Assembly (NCBI GenBank): GCA_037833965.1
Contig: AP031351.1
Coordinates: forward strand, 28,780,501-28,844,500
Source: Marchantia polymorpha subsp. ruderalis
Lineage: Eukaryota > Streptophyta > Marchantiopsida > Marchantiales > Marchantiaceae
Direction: 5' to 3'
Length of the DNA: 64,000 nucleotides
The notes under the pieces are model-generated. The model saw only the letters and a program-made list of their open reading frames with translations. It searched no databases and had not been told where the DNA came from. The position numbers were made by a program, and so were the translations under genes. Below, piece by piece: positions 49,465-60,703 of this stretch (positions within the stretch are counted from its first letter, which is position 1; each line of letters opens with the position of its first letter).

Positions 49465-52100
49465 TTTTGTATGTAGAATATGAGAAAAAGTCTTTCAGGC
49501 AACCACTGACATCCTCCTCTTAATCCAGTTTTTGTGTCCAAACTCTGCAAACAGGAGTTGGCCTTTAGGGTAGCAAGAATTTGACTGACTTTTATGACTT
49601 CCATCTTATCCAGCGCCTTGACCACATTGGACGAGTGCACGTGTATCCGATCCCATTAAGAGCACAGATAAAACATAGACTGATTACTCTCTAGATTCTT
49701 TCTTAGAACCAAAGAAAGGGCACCATTGTGACCTACCACCATTTGTAAGTGCAGCGCCAAGTTATTGTACAGTAGGATATGGGTTGAACGGCCGACTTCA
49801 AAGAGCAGGTGGCCGAGAACCATGACGACAAGTTTCAAAGATGACATCGAGTTTGAAGGGCTTTCTCTATCAGTTACTGTACATACCAAGTGGGCTGATT
49901 CTCGAGATTCCTTATATACATATTTTTGAAGTGAAGTAAAGGCTTGGCTGCACATTCTGCTTTGAGTTCTACCGTCTTATGGATTGCTGCAGAAATGGGG
50001 TGGCACAAAGAGTGGTTTGCTTGTAACTGTTGCGGAAGAATTGGAGTGACAAACACCAGTGGAAGTTGCAGCCTAACACGTAGTGGACACAAGACGTTGA
50101 GTTCGTTGCGACTCGTGTCGAGGTGATTCTGGAGCTTAAAGGGTATACATCTGCAGAGGAAGGTCGAACTTGACTTAGAGCTTGTACTGGAACGTTATTG
50201 ACGGTGCTGATCTACAGAGCCACAGCTTGGGTGAAATTCGTGTTTTCAGGACTAGAAGTCGAAAGACTAACTTCTTGGCTAGGGTTAGTGAAGGTCGGGG
50301 AACTATGCACTTAGTTGATCAGGCTTTTGCCAATACAGGATGGATTTGCATCTATAAGTTCAGTCCGGCTTTGCATGTTACAGAATTGTTGCAGAGATAT
50401 TTTTGCCTCCGATAATTCTTCGCCACTGAGACCCTCGAATGTCGAATGCCGCGTAGGTTGGTTCATTAGTGTACTCGATGAAACTCCTGGAATTTTCGTG
50501 ATGTCGAAAAACCTCGACATTGAGCGTCCAAGATGCCTTCGAAGCTCTGGCTGGCTGTACACAGGGATGTAACAAACCATTCTCCGCGGAGCCTCGGCCC
50601 TTCTCTTGTATACTCTGTCTCGCTTTCCTTGCAGCTGACATATATGTTTACTTGAACAACTTTCCCTTCTTCTGGCAACGACCGAGGACCATGAACTTCA
50701 ACATCTCACGATTCTTCAGCGCAGTTCGTTCACAGACACTGCCCCCAGCTCTCGTTCAGGCATGGATATCCAGGTAATGTGGTAAGTTCAGCGGATGCTG
50801 TTGGACAAGAACAGGGCTCCTGTACATCAGGCCCCCACGTCAAGATGTCATTACAGACGATAGTATCGAAATGTACAATGTATAAGTTAAAATATACATG
50901 AATTAATCAAAGTACAATGATTTCCTGAATGTTGCATGTGCTTAATTTTACCACAGTCATACGTAAGATAGTAGTGTAACATTGTTATAAATGTAACATA
51001 TTGTACATTGAGGAATAGTCTTCGATCAACTGTACTTTATCATATGCTTAACCATGGCCACGGAGAAGGTACAAGACATGGCTAAGAACAATGTACCATA
51101 CTTTGTTCAGTTTGTTAAGGTGTTTAACAAGGTTTTGAAGATCCATGGGATTAACTTTGTTATTAAACAATAACTATTTTTAAATAGTTAAATTGTTTAA
51201 GATAACAAATAGATATTGTGTTTAAGAAAGATTTGATTTGGCTAGATGCGATAGAAAGTTTCAACGTGAAGTTTTAGGGTGATGTTTCCAAGAAACTAAA
51301 CACTAAAAGGAAAATTAAATTCTGAAAATTGGAACAAAACATCTCAAAATGTGATAAATGATTTCCGTTATTTTATGTTTCTAAAAACTAATAATAAAAA
51401 TACACGAATCTGCAAAAATGAGAAATTTGATAATCTCATAAATATAGGGTTAATTTTTTCATTCACATTTCATTATTGATACAAAGTTTTGTATCAATAA
51501 TTGATCTCGTAAAAATAATACTAACAAGATGAGACTAATTGCATTGCAAGATGTATTTTTAGAAAGAATGACAGCCAAAAAATCATGTTAGAAAAATCTT
51601 TCAACGAATTCATTCTATTGAATTGATTATACATCATCACCGACTTGACTGCAAAATTATGAGAATAATATTTTGTAATTTTCTTGCAAATTATTACTAA
51701 TCAAAAAATATTTACAGATCATATTTGACACTAAAGTATGTATAGTGTTTTGGTTTCAAATAAAAAATGACAAAAATATTAAAAAATGACTTATACATTT
51801 TTATAGATTTATATATTTATAAGAAATAAATTATAACCTGTAAATTAATTTTCACTATAAATAAAAAAAGTAAAAATCTGAAAAAAATAAAAAACTTACG
51901 AATCAAAGTTTTTATTTTTATTTTTTATAATTAATAAGAAAAATGTGAAACGATAAAAATAAACAAAAATATGCAATCAGCAATACTTTTCAAATATTAC
52001 ATTGTGTGCGGTTTGTGCCAAATTTATCATAAATAATATTTGCGGGATGCCATAAATAAAAGTGAAAGTATGGTTTGAAGGTTTCTCGAGTCGAGGGTTG
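49465..52100. other. TBC gene 3' region, then AT-rich spacer
   Basis: The first few hundred bases are probably the 3' UTR. Short frames at 50.2-50.8 kb show no known domain. From 50.9 kb the DNA is AT-rich without open frames. Confidence 0.45.
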
Positions 52101-52134
52101 CTCTTTTCTATTGCTGTTGAACGAATAACAGTAA

Positions 52135-52199
52135 AATTTTAAAGGTGAAAAATAACTAATACGGTTGAACCGTATTAGTTATTTTTCACCTTTAAAATT
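52135..52199. repeat. 65-bp perfect palindrome
   Basis: The arms at 52135-52166 and 52168-52199 are exact reverse complements over 32 bp around a single G. The arms end in ACGGTT/AACCGT at the centre. A partial further copy of the central motif (AATACGGTTCAACC) follows immediately. This may be a foldback transposon relic or a recent inverted duplication. Confidence 0.97.
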
Positions 52200-52236
52200 A
52201 ATACGGTTCAACCTGTATTGTATGTACAATAACACC

Positions 52237-52277
52237 TTGTTATTCTCTTTACCCACCATAGAGAAGATGAAAAATCT
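52237..52277. repeat. 41-bp dispersed repeat, copy 1
   Basis: The 41 bases beginning TTGTTATTCTCTTTACCC and ending GATGAAAAATCT recur exactly at 56084-56124, inside the hAT-like relic. Just before this copy stands TACAATAACACCTT, whose reverse complement precedes the other copy. It may be a terminal or sub-terminal part of the same transposon family. Confidence 0.9.
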
Positions 52278-52622
52278 GAGTTGCGTTTATAATTGTCTGC
52301 TGTTGAAGAGATCATGATGTTTATTCTTTGTTGTTGAAGCATTGATATCGATGAAATGTCATCAAACAAGCTCAAAACTCTATTCAAGTCCGTTCATGAA
52401 CTTGAGCACGGTGTGAGCACAAAATTGTGCTCACATGTATTTTTACCCTTATGAAAGTTAAAAGTTTGGATTTAAGCTCTTGCAAAATTATGCTTGGGGT
52501 TTTCTGAAAGTTTCTGTAAGATTAGGAGTTGGTGTGATGGTTAGGGGCAAGAGGTGCGGAAGGAGGCCATCGGGGCAAGGTCTTCGGCGAAGTGCCTTTG
52601 GTGAAGTCTCTTCGGGAAAAGG

Positions 52623-53930
52623 CCTTCGGCGAAGGAGTGAAACTCTCATAACGTTTTCAATGTGTGACGCCTTAACTCAGTTAGAGTCTTGTTGAAAAGA
52701 GCTCGCGACACTCGTTCCAACAAGACCAAGAACTCTTGAAACGGATGAGGCATCACCGAGTTAGGAGCGGCGGAAGTTTCTGATATGGAGGGCCTTCGGC
52801 GGGTGGCGCGTAGGCGGCTTGCGTGTAAGACGCGGACGCCTGCGCGTAGGCGGCCTGCGCATAGGCAAACGCCTTCGGCGGAAGGGTAAAATCGTGATAA
52901 CGTTTTCAATTCTTAACGGTTTGCGTTGGTTAGGCTCTCGTTGGAAAGGGCTCGACACGCTCGTTTTAACGAGCCCAAAAACGCTTGGAACAGATGAGAA
53001 CTTAGGGAGTTATCACTATCAGAAGATACGTAGACGTTCGCCTCCGGCGGGAATTCCGCCTACGCGGAAGGGAGTTCAACTTTTGTCCTATGCGCGGACG
53101 GATGCCTTCGGCGGTTACAGGCCTTCGACGAAGCAGTAAAACCGGCATATCTTTTTCAATTCTTAACGGTTTGCAATGGTTAGGATCTCGTTGGAAAGAG
53201 CTCGACAAGCTCGTTCTAACGAGCCCAAGAACGCTTGGAACGGATGAGGACTTAGGGAGTTATGACTATCGGAAGATATGTAGACGTTCACCTTTGGCGA
53301 AAGGAGTTCGCCTCCGCCGGAAATTCCGCCTACGCGGAAGGGAGTTCAACTTTTGTCCTATGCGCGGACACACGCCTCCGGCGGTTGCAGGCCTTCGGCG
53401 AAGCAGTAAAACCAGCATATCTTTTTCAATTCTTAGCGTTTTGACTTGATTCGGGTCTCGTTGGAAAGAACTCGACGCGTTGGTTCCAACGAGACCAAGA
53501 TCTCCTGAAACGGATCAATCATCAATGAGTTATGAGCGTCGAAAGCGGCTGTCATGGTTAGGCGAGAGGCCTTCGGCGTTAACAGTTAGAGGGGCCTTCG
53601 GCGTTAACATATAGAGGGGCCTTTGGCCAAGGACGCCTGCGAGTAGGCGGCCTGCGTGGAGGACGCGGACGCCTGCGAGTAGGCGGACGCCTGCGGGTAG
53701 GCAGCCTGCGGGTAGGACGCGGACGCCTGCGGGTAGGCAGCCTGCGGGTAGGACGCGGACGCCTGCGGATGGGCAAACGCCTTCGGCGGAAGAGTAAAAA
53801 CCGTCATAACTTTCTCAATTCTTATTGTTTTGACTTAGTTAGGAGCTCGTTGGAAAGAGCACAACACGCTTGTTCCAACGAGCCCAAGAACGATTTAAAC
53901 GAAGCAGGGATCCGTGAGTTATGGGCGTCG
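52623..53930. repeat. Array of five structured GC-rich repeat units
   Basis: The units lie at about 52623-52776, 52872-53025, 53122-53275, 53392-53545 and 53780-53930. Each begins with a CCTTCGGCGAAGG-type hairpin, then A.TAAAA, then TTTTCAATTCTTA, then a longer hairpin with CTCGTTGGAA and TTCCAACGAG arms, then AAGAACGCTTGGAACGGATGA, and ends near GAGTTATGA. The spacers after units 2 and 3 are also related to each other, giving a larger period of 250-270 bp. Some frames stay open across the units, but units 1 and 2 have stops in the matching frame, so I do not call a protein. CCTTCGGCG itself occurs about nine times in the region. Confidence 0.9.
53630..53775. repeat. 36-bp GC-rich minisatellite
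   Basis: Lying between structured units 4 and 5, it is built from GGACGCGGACGCCTGCGGGT followed by AGGCAGCCTGCGGGTA, 36 bp in all. It has about four full or partial copies and is nested in composition, since shorter CCTGCGGGTAGG modules recur inside. Confidence 0.85.
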
Positions 53931-54360
53931 GGGTGACTGTTATAGATAGGCAAAGGTGCAGAAGAGTGTCTTCAGCGGGGGATGCCTTCGGCGGTGCGCG
54001 GAAGACAATTTCGGACGGCGGATGTTGACGTGATCATAAATAAAGACTGTACAGGTGTGGCAGCGGCGGGGCATGAAGTTGCACATGGGAGCCAGGCCGT
54101 TGCACATCATCGCGGGAACGGCATTCACGTGGGCTGTGGGTGACTCGGCCCTTGAACGTTGGAGAGGAATTTTCGACCTGGGGATAGAGATCGTGTGGTG
54201 CGCCATTGTGTGGAGACGCTGGTGGTATCGGTAGGAGGATAGAGTGTGGACGTGAGTGATTTTCGCAGGGAAGTGGTGAGGATTAGGAGGGGAGTGTGGA
54301 GAGTTCGAAGTAGGAGAAAGCAACTTCTCGTGGGTGATGAGTCGTATCGGAGAGTGAAAT

Positions 54361-54540
54361 TAGATTGGGATCTGAGATTGAGGTGCGACATCTGTGAGTG
54401 GGATCTGAGATTGAAGTGAAATCTGTGAGTGAGATCCGAGATTGAAGTGTAATCTGTGAGTGGTATCTGAGATTGAAGTGAATTCCGTGAGTGGGATCTG
54501 AGATTGAAGTGTAATCTGTGAGTGGGATCCGAGATCAGAG
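54361..54540. repeat. 31-bp minisatellite
   Basis: A TCTGTGAGTGGGATCTGAG-type start recurs at 54391, 54422, 54453, 54484 and 54515, exactly 31 bp apart, with GATTGAAGTG in each unit. Related, more diverged GAATCTGAGAG-type sequence continues to about 54.7 kb. On the minus strand the array stays open in frame; this is a repeat artefact. Confidence 0.92.
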
Positions 54541-55530
54541 TGGAAGACCTGAGAATGATAGCTGTGAGTGAAGCGAAATCTGAGACTGAAATCTGACAGT
54601 AAGGACTTGAATTTGAAACTGAAAAGGGAGAGTTGAATCTGAGAGAGGAATCTGGTGGGGTCTGAAAGTGGATGCTGAGAAATCGACACTGAAATCTGAG
54701 TAGGAATTGGGAGTGGAACTCGGAGCTAGTATAGACCACAACGATTGTGGTATTGAGAACGTCACCAAGAGTTGGGTTAGATCTTTATGTAACAAAGAGC
54801 TTGTATGCTGCTCTTGTGGAGATAGCAGATAGCAAGTTATTATTTTCAGTTTTGGATAATTTGTCTGTGAAAGAGCAAGTGTTTATGATCTCATTGTCTT
54901 GAATACATTTTGACCACATGGTTGAGATCAGAGAAGTTAGATTATGGGAGCTCGAACCCCCACCTGGACTACAAACGCTGAAGGGTGGGGAGTTTAGGCT
55001 CACACACGGATTAAAATTTTTGACACGGAAACCGTTGTTTGATTACGTTACATTAGTTTTGTGTCGCTTTTGTCAAGTATAGTACCCTGAAGAAATGATC
55101 AGATAGAAGCGCAAGCTGGCTAATACCACAAAGTACTTTAAAGTTCCAAAGTGATTAGAATTGTACTCAAAACATCTCAAAATCCAACACTTGACGAAGT
55201 GAAGTGAATATTGTTATCTATCACTAGACGTTGAGCAAATTTTCTTTAATGCTATTGCTTTAATGAATACAAGTCATGCTCATTTTGTTGAATCAGTTAT
55301 ATTTTGATAAAAACATAAACATCGTCGATACAATCTACGCACGCATCTATTTGATTCGGAAGTTGAAGATATTTCTATTGATTGTTTGTTGAGATTCTTT
55401 GAGCCAATCAAATCTGACAATGCGATTGTATGTTATTAAGTTCATAGTTTTAAATCCAAACATTCTAAGTTTGTTTTTGGGATGGTTGGTCTTGGCTCTT
55501 TGTTTAGTTTAATAGCGTATTAAGTGGAGT

Positions 55531-57320
55531 GTGCACGCAAAGAACTCGCTTCTGGTTATTTTAGCGGATGAGAGTCAAAAGTATCATTGTTTGTTTGAGT
55601 TTCTGTTGTCGTTTGACTTCAAAAACTCAATAAATTACTCGTTGATTGTTAGAACTATTCTGTTGCGTTCGATTCATCAACTATTGAGAGCAACTCGTAT
55701 TTTGACATTCAAGTGAAATTTGTTGTAGAATTCAAGCTGTATTGCTTTCATTTATGTTGTATTCTTCTTTACGGGCGACACAAAGGAGAAAATTTGTTCA
55801 AGATGTTTGAGAAGGCTATGGATTCAATTTGTTCATCTTGGGAATATAAACTTTTATCAACATGCTTTGAAGATACTAGGAATATGTTTTCACTCAAGTT
55901 GAACAAGAAAAATGCTACTTGATATGATTTTGATGTGATGTACATCAATTCAATCATGTTGTTTAAGCTGTTATTTTTATATATCTTAACAAAGAATTTT
56001 ATTCGACGTTAATTGCCATCATTGGAGATCTGAATAAGCAGATCTCCAATAACAAGAATGACAAGGTGTTATTGTATATAATGTTGTTATTCTCTTTACC
56101 CACCATAGAGAAGATGAAAAATCTACTTGATATGATTTTGATGTGATGTACATCAATTCAATCATGTTGTTCAATCTGTTATTTTTATATATCTTAACAA
56201 AGAATTTTATTTGACGTTAATTGCCATCATTGGAGATCTGCGTCAAGAACAAAAGTTGATCAACAAAATGCGATCTAAATGTCCGAAAGTCGCTACGACT
56301 AGCTGGTTATTGTTGACGAAAGTATTGCTTTGGTTTTCAACTCATCGTTGCCGTATTATTGAATACATAAACCAAGAGAATTTTGATTTCAATTCAACTA
56401 TCATGCGGTGGATTGTTTTATTATCATTGATCACAAAAGTAATAGAGATTGACATTGTGTTCAAAACCTTGTAGCATTCTACATTATTGGTTACACAATA
56501 AGAAGTCATCTTCTTTAGGTTCAATTCATGTCTTTGGTATGTGACAACATGCAAGGTACATTCTCCAGATTGCTATTCCAGGAACAAGATCAAGACATAT
56601 GCTGTTGTGACAAGTTTTTACACTATTGCCAAGAACGATGTTGTGCATTTTGTTCAAATGTGTGGTTTGTTTATTTTGAAATGATTTGATAGCTTATCTC
56701 AAGTTGAGAAGAATGTTGTGGTTTGTTCTGTTGAAAACTAAATCATTAGTATTGCAGCAAAAATATATTCTGATCAAGCCAGATTGGATTGATAATAATG
56801 CATCGGCAGTGTTACATGTTTTTTTTGTGAATTCGCGATCATGCTTGCATCAAGCTTTGTGGATCTGATCATTTGATTACGATCTTGGCTTGAAAAGAAA
56901 TTCACCAACGAGTACTTTGACCGCTTAAAACAGGAACACAAAGAACTGCGGACTGCTTGAAGATTTACTTCGTGAAATATTCGATCAAATGCCGAAGTCT
57001 GTAGATTTTCATGAAGCATGGAGTACTTTCAAACCTCAATTTTCCAAATTATGCATGTTTGTTGGAGTATTTGCTAATGTATATCCTGGTAATACACGTG
57101 TGGAAAATGATTTTTCCGTGGTTAGTTGGAAGAAAGACGACTACATATTGTACTCAATGGATTTGTCACTCGAGTGCATCATGCATTGTAATCAATTCAA
57201 GTAAATTCAAACCATTTAAAACGTTGGTAATATTTTTGATAAAAAATTTTGATGATGCCATGATAAACTTATTTATGACAGATTTGGCAAATGCCAAGTT
57301 AACTGATGCATGTCAATGAT
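55531..57320 (+). pseudogene. Relic of a hAT-like transposase gene
   Basis: Broken frames on the plus strand resemble parts of a hAT-type transposase. One piece (about 56.27-56.47 kb) has KCPKVATTSWLLLTKVL, like the segment before the insertion domain. The last piece (56989-57204) has PGNTRVENDFSVVSWKKDDY then LSLECIMHCNQFK, like the C-terminal dimerisation region that usually reads as a variant of 'ESDFS...LSLEGI..KQ'. Stops and frameshifts separate the pieces, so it is not functional. A 118-bp direct duplication and a foldback interrupt it. Target-site duplications and complete ends were not found. I rely on remembered family patterns, so the superfamily is probable but not certain. Confidence 0.6.
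55915..56240. repeat. 118-bp direct duplication with a foldback between copies
   Basis: The copies at 55915-56032 and 56123-56240 (offset 208) differ at only a few bases. The first copy ends ATTGGAGATCTG, followed by AATAAG and then CAGATCTCCAAT, a perfect 12-bp foldback (56021-56050). The 41-bp dispersed repeat (copy 2, 56084-56124) fills the rest of the gap. It lies in the hAT-like relic. Confidence 0.95.
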
Positions 57321-58330
57321 CTTTAATCAATGTGAATGCTATAATATATTGTACTTAGAAATAAATTTTCATTGATACTTGTGATGAATGCTAATAAAAA
57401 ATCTATTATATTTGATTTTTTAAAATTACGTTTAAGAAACATAATTTGATTATGCTGAGTTAAAATTGAGTAAATATATATTGAGATCAAAATACTCTAA
57501 AAACGATGTTTGATATTATAAATAAAACATATTTTCTTATTTAATATATTATGAAGCAAATTAATTTTATGCAGGAAAGTAGATAGATGTGTATAATTTA
57601 AGAATGGTTTGAATTGGATATTATAAAAAATTATAATTTTGAAATTGTTTTTAAAAATTTTGATCTGATGATATTATGTAATATGATCAGAACTTCTTTC
57701 ACATCCAATAAAACTTTCAAGCTTGACTTTTGAAAAAATATGCACTCAAAGAAAACTTCAAAAATTTATCTTTCTTGAAAAAAATTATAGTAATAATATC
57801 TATGATGAGATATTTTTTAAAATTTGGATTTCAATGAAAAATTTTTAGACTTGATCAAGTATTTTTTTATGTTTTCAAATATTTTGGTACTTGTATCTGA
57901 AATTCTTTTGGATACTTCTGCAAAACTAGGTCAACAATAACTTCGTGATACACACGTACATATAACAAAGGATACATATTTCTAAGCTGAAAATTTATTC
58001 AAGTCACATCAAATATTACTTCATATGAAGCATACAACAAGCATAACTTTCCGAATGACATCGAAGGGTAACTAGCCATATTCCCTATGAAAAAAATTCG
58101 TAGAGTCATGTGGATCTACTCGAGCAGGTTAGGTTTCTGAAAGCGAGCAAAAGCATGGAGTGAGTCCGGGCATTGCAAGAATGACAATTGGAGAAAGTAG
58201 AGTGATGCAACGGGGACAAGACTCACGTTCCCTCCTCATGTGGGCAACCTATTTGGGACAAAGTTGACAGTTGGCATAGACGGACAAACCTGCGGAGAGT
58301 AGGCAGTGCGAGCATAAGAATAACATTCAC
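57321..58330. other. AT-rich non-coding stretch
   Basis: No open frame of note. It becomes GC-richer after 58.3 kb toward the phospholipase gene. Confidence 0.5.
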
Positions 58331-59734
58331 ACTTCCCGACCATTATTGCCTGTCAGAGGTGCGGAGACCGACCCGAGTCCAGACCTTATCCGACGGTCCT
58401 CTCTGCTGCCACATGAACAAACCCGCCGGATCTCTGCCGCTCCATCGTGAGACCACCTCCCGACCGCATTTCCTGTCAAACGACGGACGGGTGGCCAATC
58501 TCAGAGCGGACAACGAAGCTGCGGGCGAGCCGTCCGATGCCCACAATCTTGCGGCCGGAAGCCCGTGGAAGACGGGGGAGGGGAAGGGGTACCAGTTCCC
58601 GTTGCGCGTGCAAAAGGACTTTAGACGGCGACCGGTGAGTGAGAGAGAGAGAGAGAGGCTGTGGGGCCCCCCGGGGGGACCGTAACGAATGGGGAGACGA
58701 GGATCGATGTCGCCGCGCGGAACCCGGAGCGCGATGCTCGGGCGTGGATGGTCGGCCTCTGATTTGCTGCCATGTGAACGAAGTGCTTTAATGTGGAGAT
58801 TCGCAGGATGCCAATCGGAGCACCGGAGGGAGCATCTGCAGAATCTGCAGATGCTGCGATCGGCTGGTGTGCGGAGTATCATGCGGAATGTCCTTCGATG
58901 CCTCTGGCACCGATTCGCCCTCGGCCGCAAGCTTCCCGTCGCTCGCTCCTGACGTGCCGGCCCGCGCTCGAGCCACGGTCGAGTTTGAACCTGCTTTTTC
59001 TTCGATGGTTTTGGCTGCTTCTTGCGGCGACGTGTTGCCCGCACGAGAGGTGCAGCCCGCCCGTCGTCGTCCAAAGCGGCCAATGTCTTGCAGCTCACAG
59101 CTCGTTTTCTTTCCGCGGTAAGACCTCAGAGGTGATGATGTGTTGGGTCGCATCGCCGTAATCAGACGACGCGTGCCACGGAGTGAGATGTGGATGAGGA
59201 GAACATCGATTTCGCGAGCTTTCAATTGAGCTCTTCTCAGCTTGTGTATCTGCTGACCTTCCGGATTTAACCCTGAAGCCGGCCGCAGATGTCGAAACGA
59301 AACCTTGATTTTCGTCCGTTGTGGCGAATCGAATGCTCTCAGTCTGATGCGACGGGCTCTGAGGTGTTTCGTTTATGACAAATCTTACAATTCCTCCGAG
59401 ATATGCGAATTGAGTGAATTGAGAGCTGTCGATCGAGGATTTGTCCCTGACCGTATGGGTCAACATGGAGGAATAGATGAGCGTGTGTTCTTGACAGTTT
59501 TCTGCTGCTCGGGCCGATACCAGACCGTGGAATCAGATATCTCCGAGGAAAGGAAAGGAGTTAGAAATTTATAAATGCATGCCTCAAATCCGTAGCTCGA
59601 GATTACCCTCATCAGCTGGAAGTACACGCAGATAGTGGAAGCACTGGGTTCCAGCAGCTGATACGCTCAGAATCAACTTCAATATCAAGATCAGCGACAA
59701 CGACATTTCGGCTGTCCGTGCTGACCAAAACGCA
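58331..59734 (+). promoter_or_regulatory. Upstream region of the phospholipase A2 gene, possible extra 5' exon
   Basis: GC-rich with a GA repeat at about 58637-58652. Several long frames overlap on both strands. On the plus strand, one frame contains the hydrophobic stretch LNLLFLRWFWLLLAAT and ends at a good donor (GTAAGA at 59118). Joining it to the acceptor ending at 59654 would keep frame with the phospholipase. This would add an N-terminal secretion or anchor segment, but the model is not proven. Confidence 0.35.
58831..58855. repeat. 25-bp perfect palindrome
   Basis: AGCATCTGCAGA, one A, then TCTGCAGATGCT: exact 12-bp arms in the region upstream of the phospholipase gene. Confidence 0.95.
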
Positions 59735-60703
59735 ATGAAGATCGACGTCCTGAACCTGTTTCCGGCGATCAACCTTCCGACGTTTCCGAGCTTTGGATCG
59801 CAAGGCGTGTCGCAGGACCCAGCAGGAAATGTGAGGACTGTCACCGATGTCGAAGAAACCGGATGCCAGCTGCCCCCGTTCGTCCCGTACGCTTCCAAAA
59901 TCCCATGGCACTCGGGGCCCCGAGGTCTCTTCTCGAGGATGTTTCCCCGCTACGGCAACTACTGTGGACCGAACTGGTCCAGCGGCAGAGAAGATGGTTC
60001 TCTGTTCTGGGACAAAGCGCCCATCGACAGACTCGATCATTGTTGTTATCGCCACGATATGGGATACGATAGCTACGAACAGGCCGATCTTCATCGAGCC
60101 GACCTGCGATTTTTGGGCTGTCTGGAGAAAATAGACAAACAGGGCCACAAGGCTGGCGACTCACCCTTCGCCGAGGCCTATCGGAAGATGTATATCCTTG
60201 GTGAGTACTACTCTCAAACGGCCGGTACTGAAGCCTACTCGCACCTTCTTATTGCATCGGATGTCTTTGAGCCTCTGCCATTGTCTCCCCCTGCACTGAA
60301 CTGGCTTTCAGTTGTTAACTTCCAGCTAAGAAATTTACAACTTTCTAAGCTGGAAGTGTCATAGCTGAGCACATTGTGGGGGTTTCGGCTGGACATAGTG
60401 CCGCTGATGGGCAGTTCGTTGTAAAGCCTGCAGCTGATGATCTGAATGGAGGCGTAGTATATACCGTGGGTTCTGGGGTTTCCTGTCTCCGATTCTGGTA
60501 GTTTTTTGATTCGCTTTTGGAACGTGGGAAGCAATTTTATTGGACTGACCGATTTACGCCTCTTGTTTTTGTACACAGGTTTGCGCAATTTTTTGATACC
60601 ATACAGGAAGTTTTTGCTTCAAAAGGTGGATGAGAAGACGAGGAAAAGGCTTACCGAGGAAGAGATCTTCGGCAAAGATCGAAGAAAGAATCCGATGTCT
60701 TAG
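59735..60703 (+). CDS. Secretory-type phospholipase A2
   Basis: Two exons, 59735-60200 and 60579-60703, with a GT-AG intron of 378 bp in phase 1, give 196 residues. It should hydrolyse the sn-2 ester of phospholipids with calcium. The calcium loop is YGNYCGPNWSSG (residues 73-84) and the active site is DHCCYRHD (101-108), with the catalytic histidine at 107 and aspartate at 108. PWHSGPRGLFSRMFPRYGNYCG resembles the plant PLA2 subgroup with a long N-terminal part. After splicing, exon 2 begins inside LGLRNFLIPYRKFL and ends with the basic tail KDRRKNPMS. Without splicing the frame continues into the intron to a stop at 60364, giving an ending that does not look like the family. No signal peptide is visible from this ATG, and the frame stays open upstream to about 59638, so a 5' exon is likely. 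Confidence 0.88.

Noticed and set aside
53579-53807. Minus-strand Arg/Pro-rich and Ala/Ser-rich frames
   Set aside because: Translation of the 36-bp minisatellite; periodicity comes from the repeat.
52623-53930. CRISPR-like array
   Set aside because: The units are long, diverged, contain hairpins and have related spacers; the window is eukaryotic.
54125-54739. Minus-strand frame of 204 residues rich in Ser, Leu and His
   Set aside because: It is largely the translated 31-bp minisatellite and related repeats.
58343-59225. Minus-strand frames of 251 and 145 residues
   Set aside because: GC-rich region open in most frames; basic, repeat-containing sequence with a GA-tract mirror (SLSLSLSL) and no known domain.
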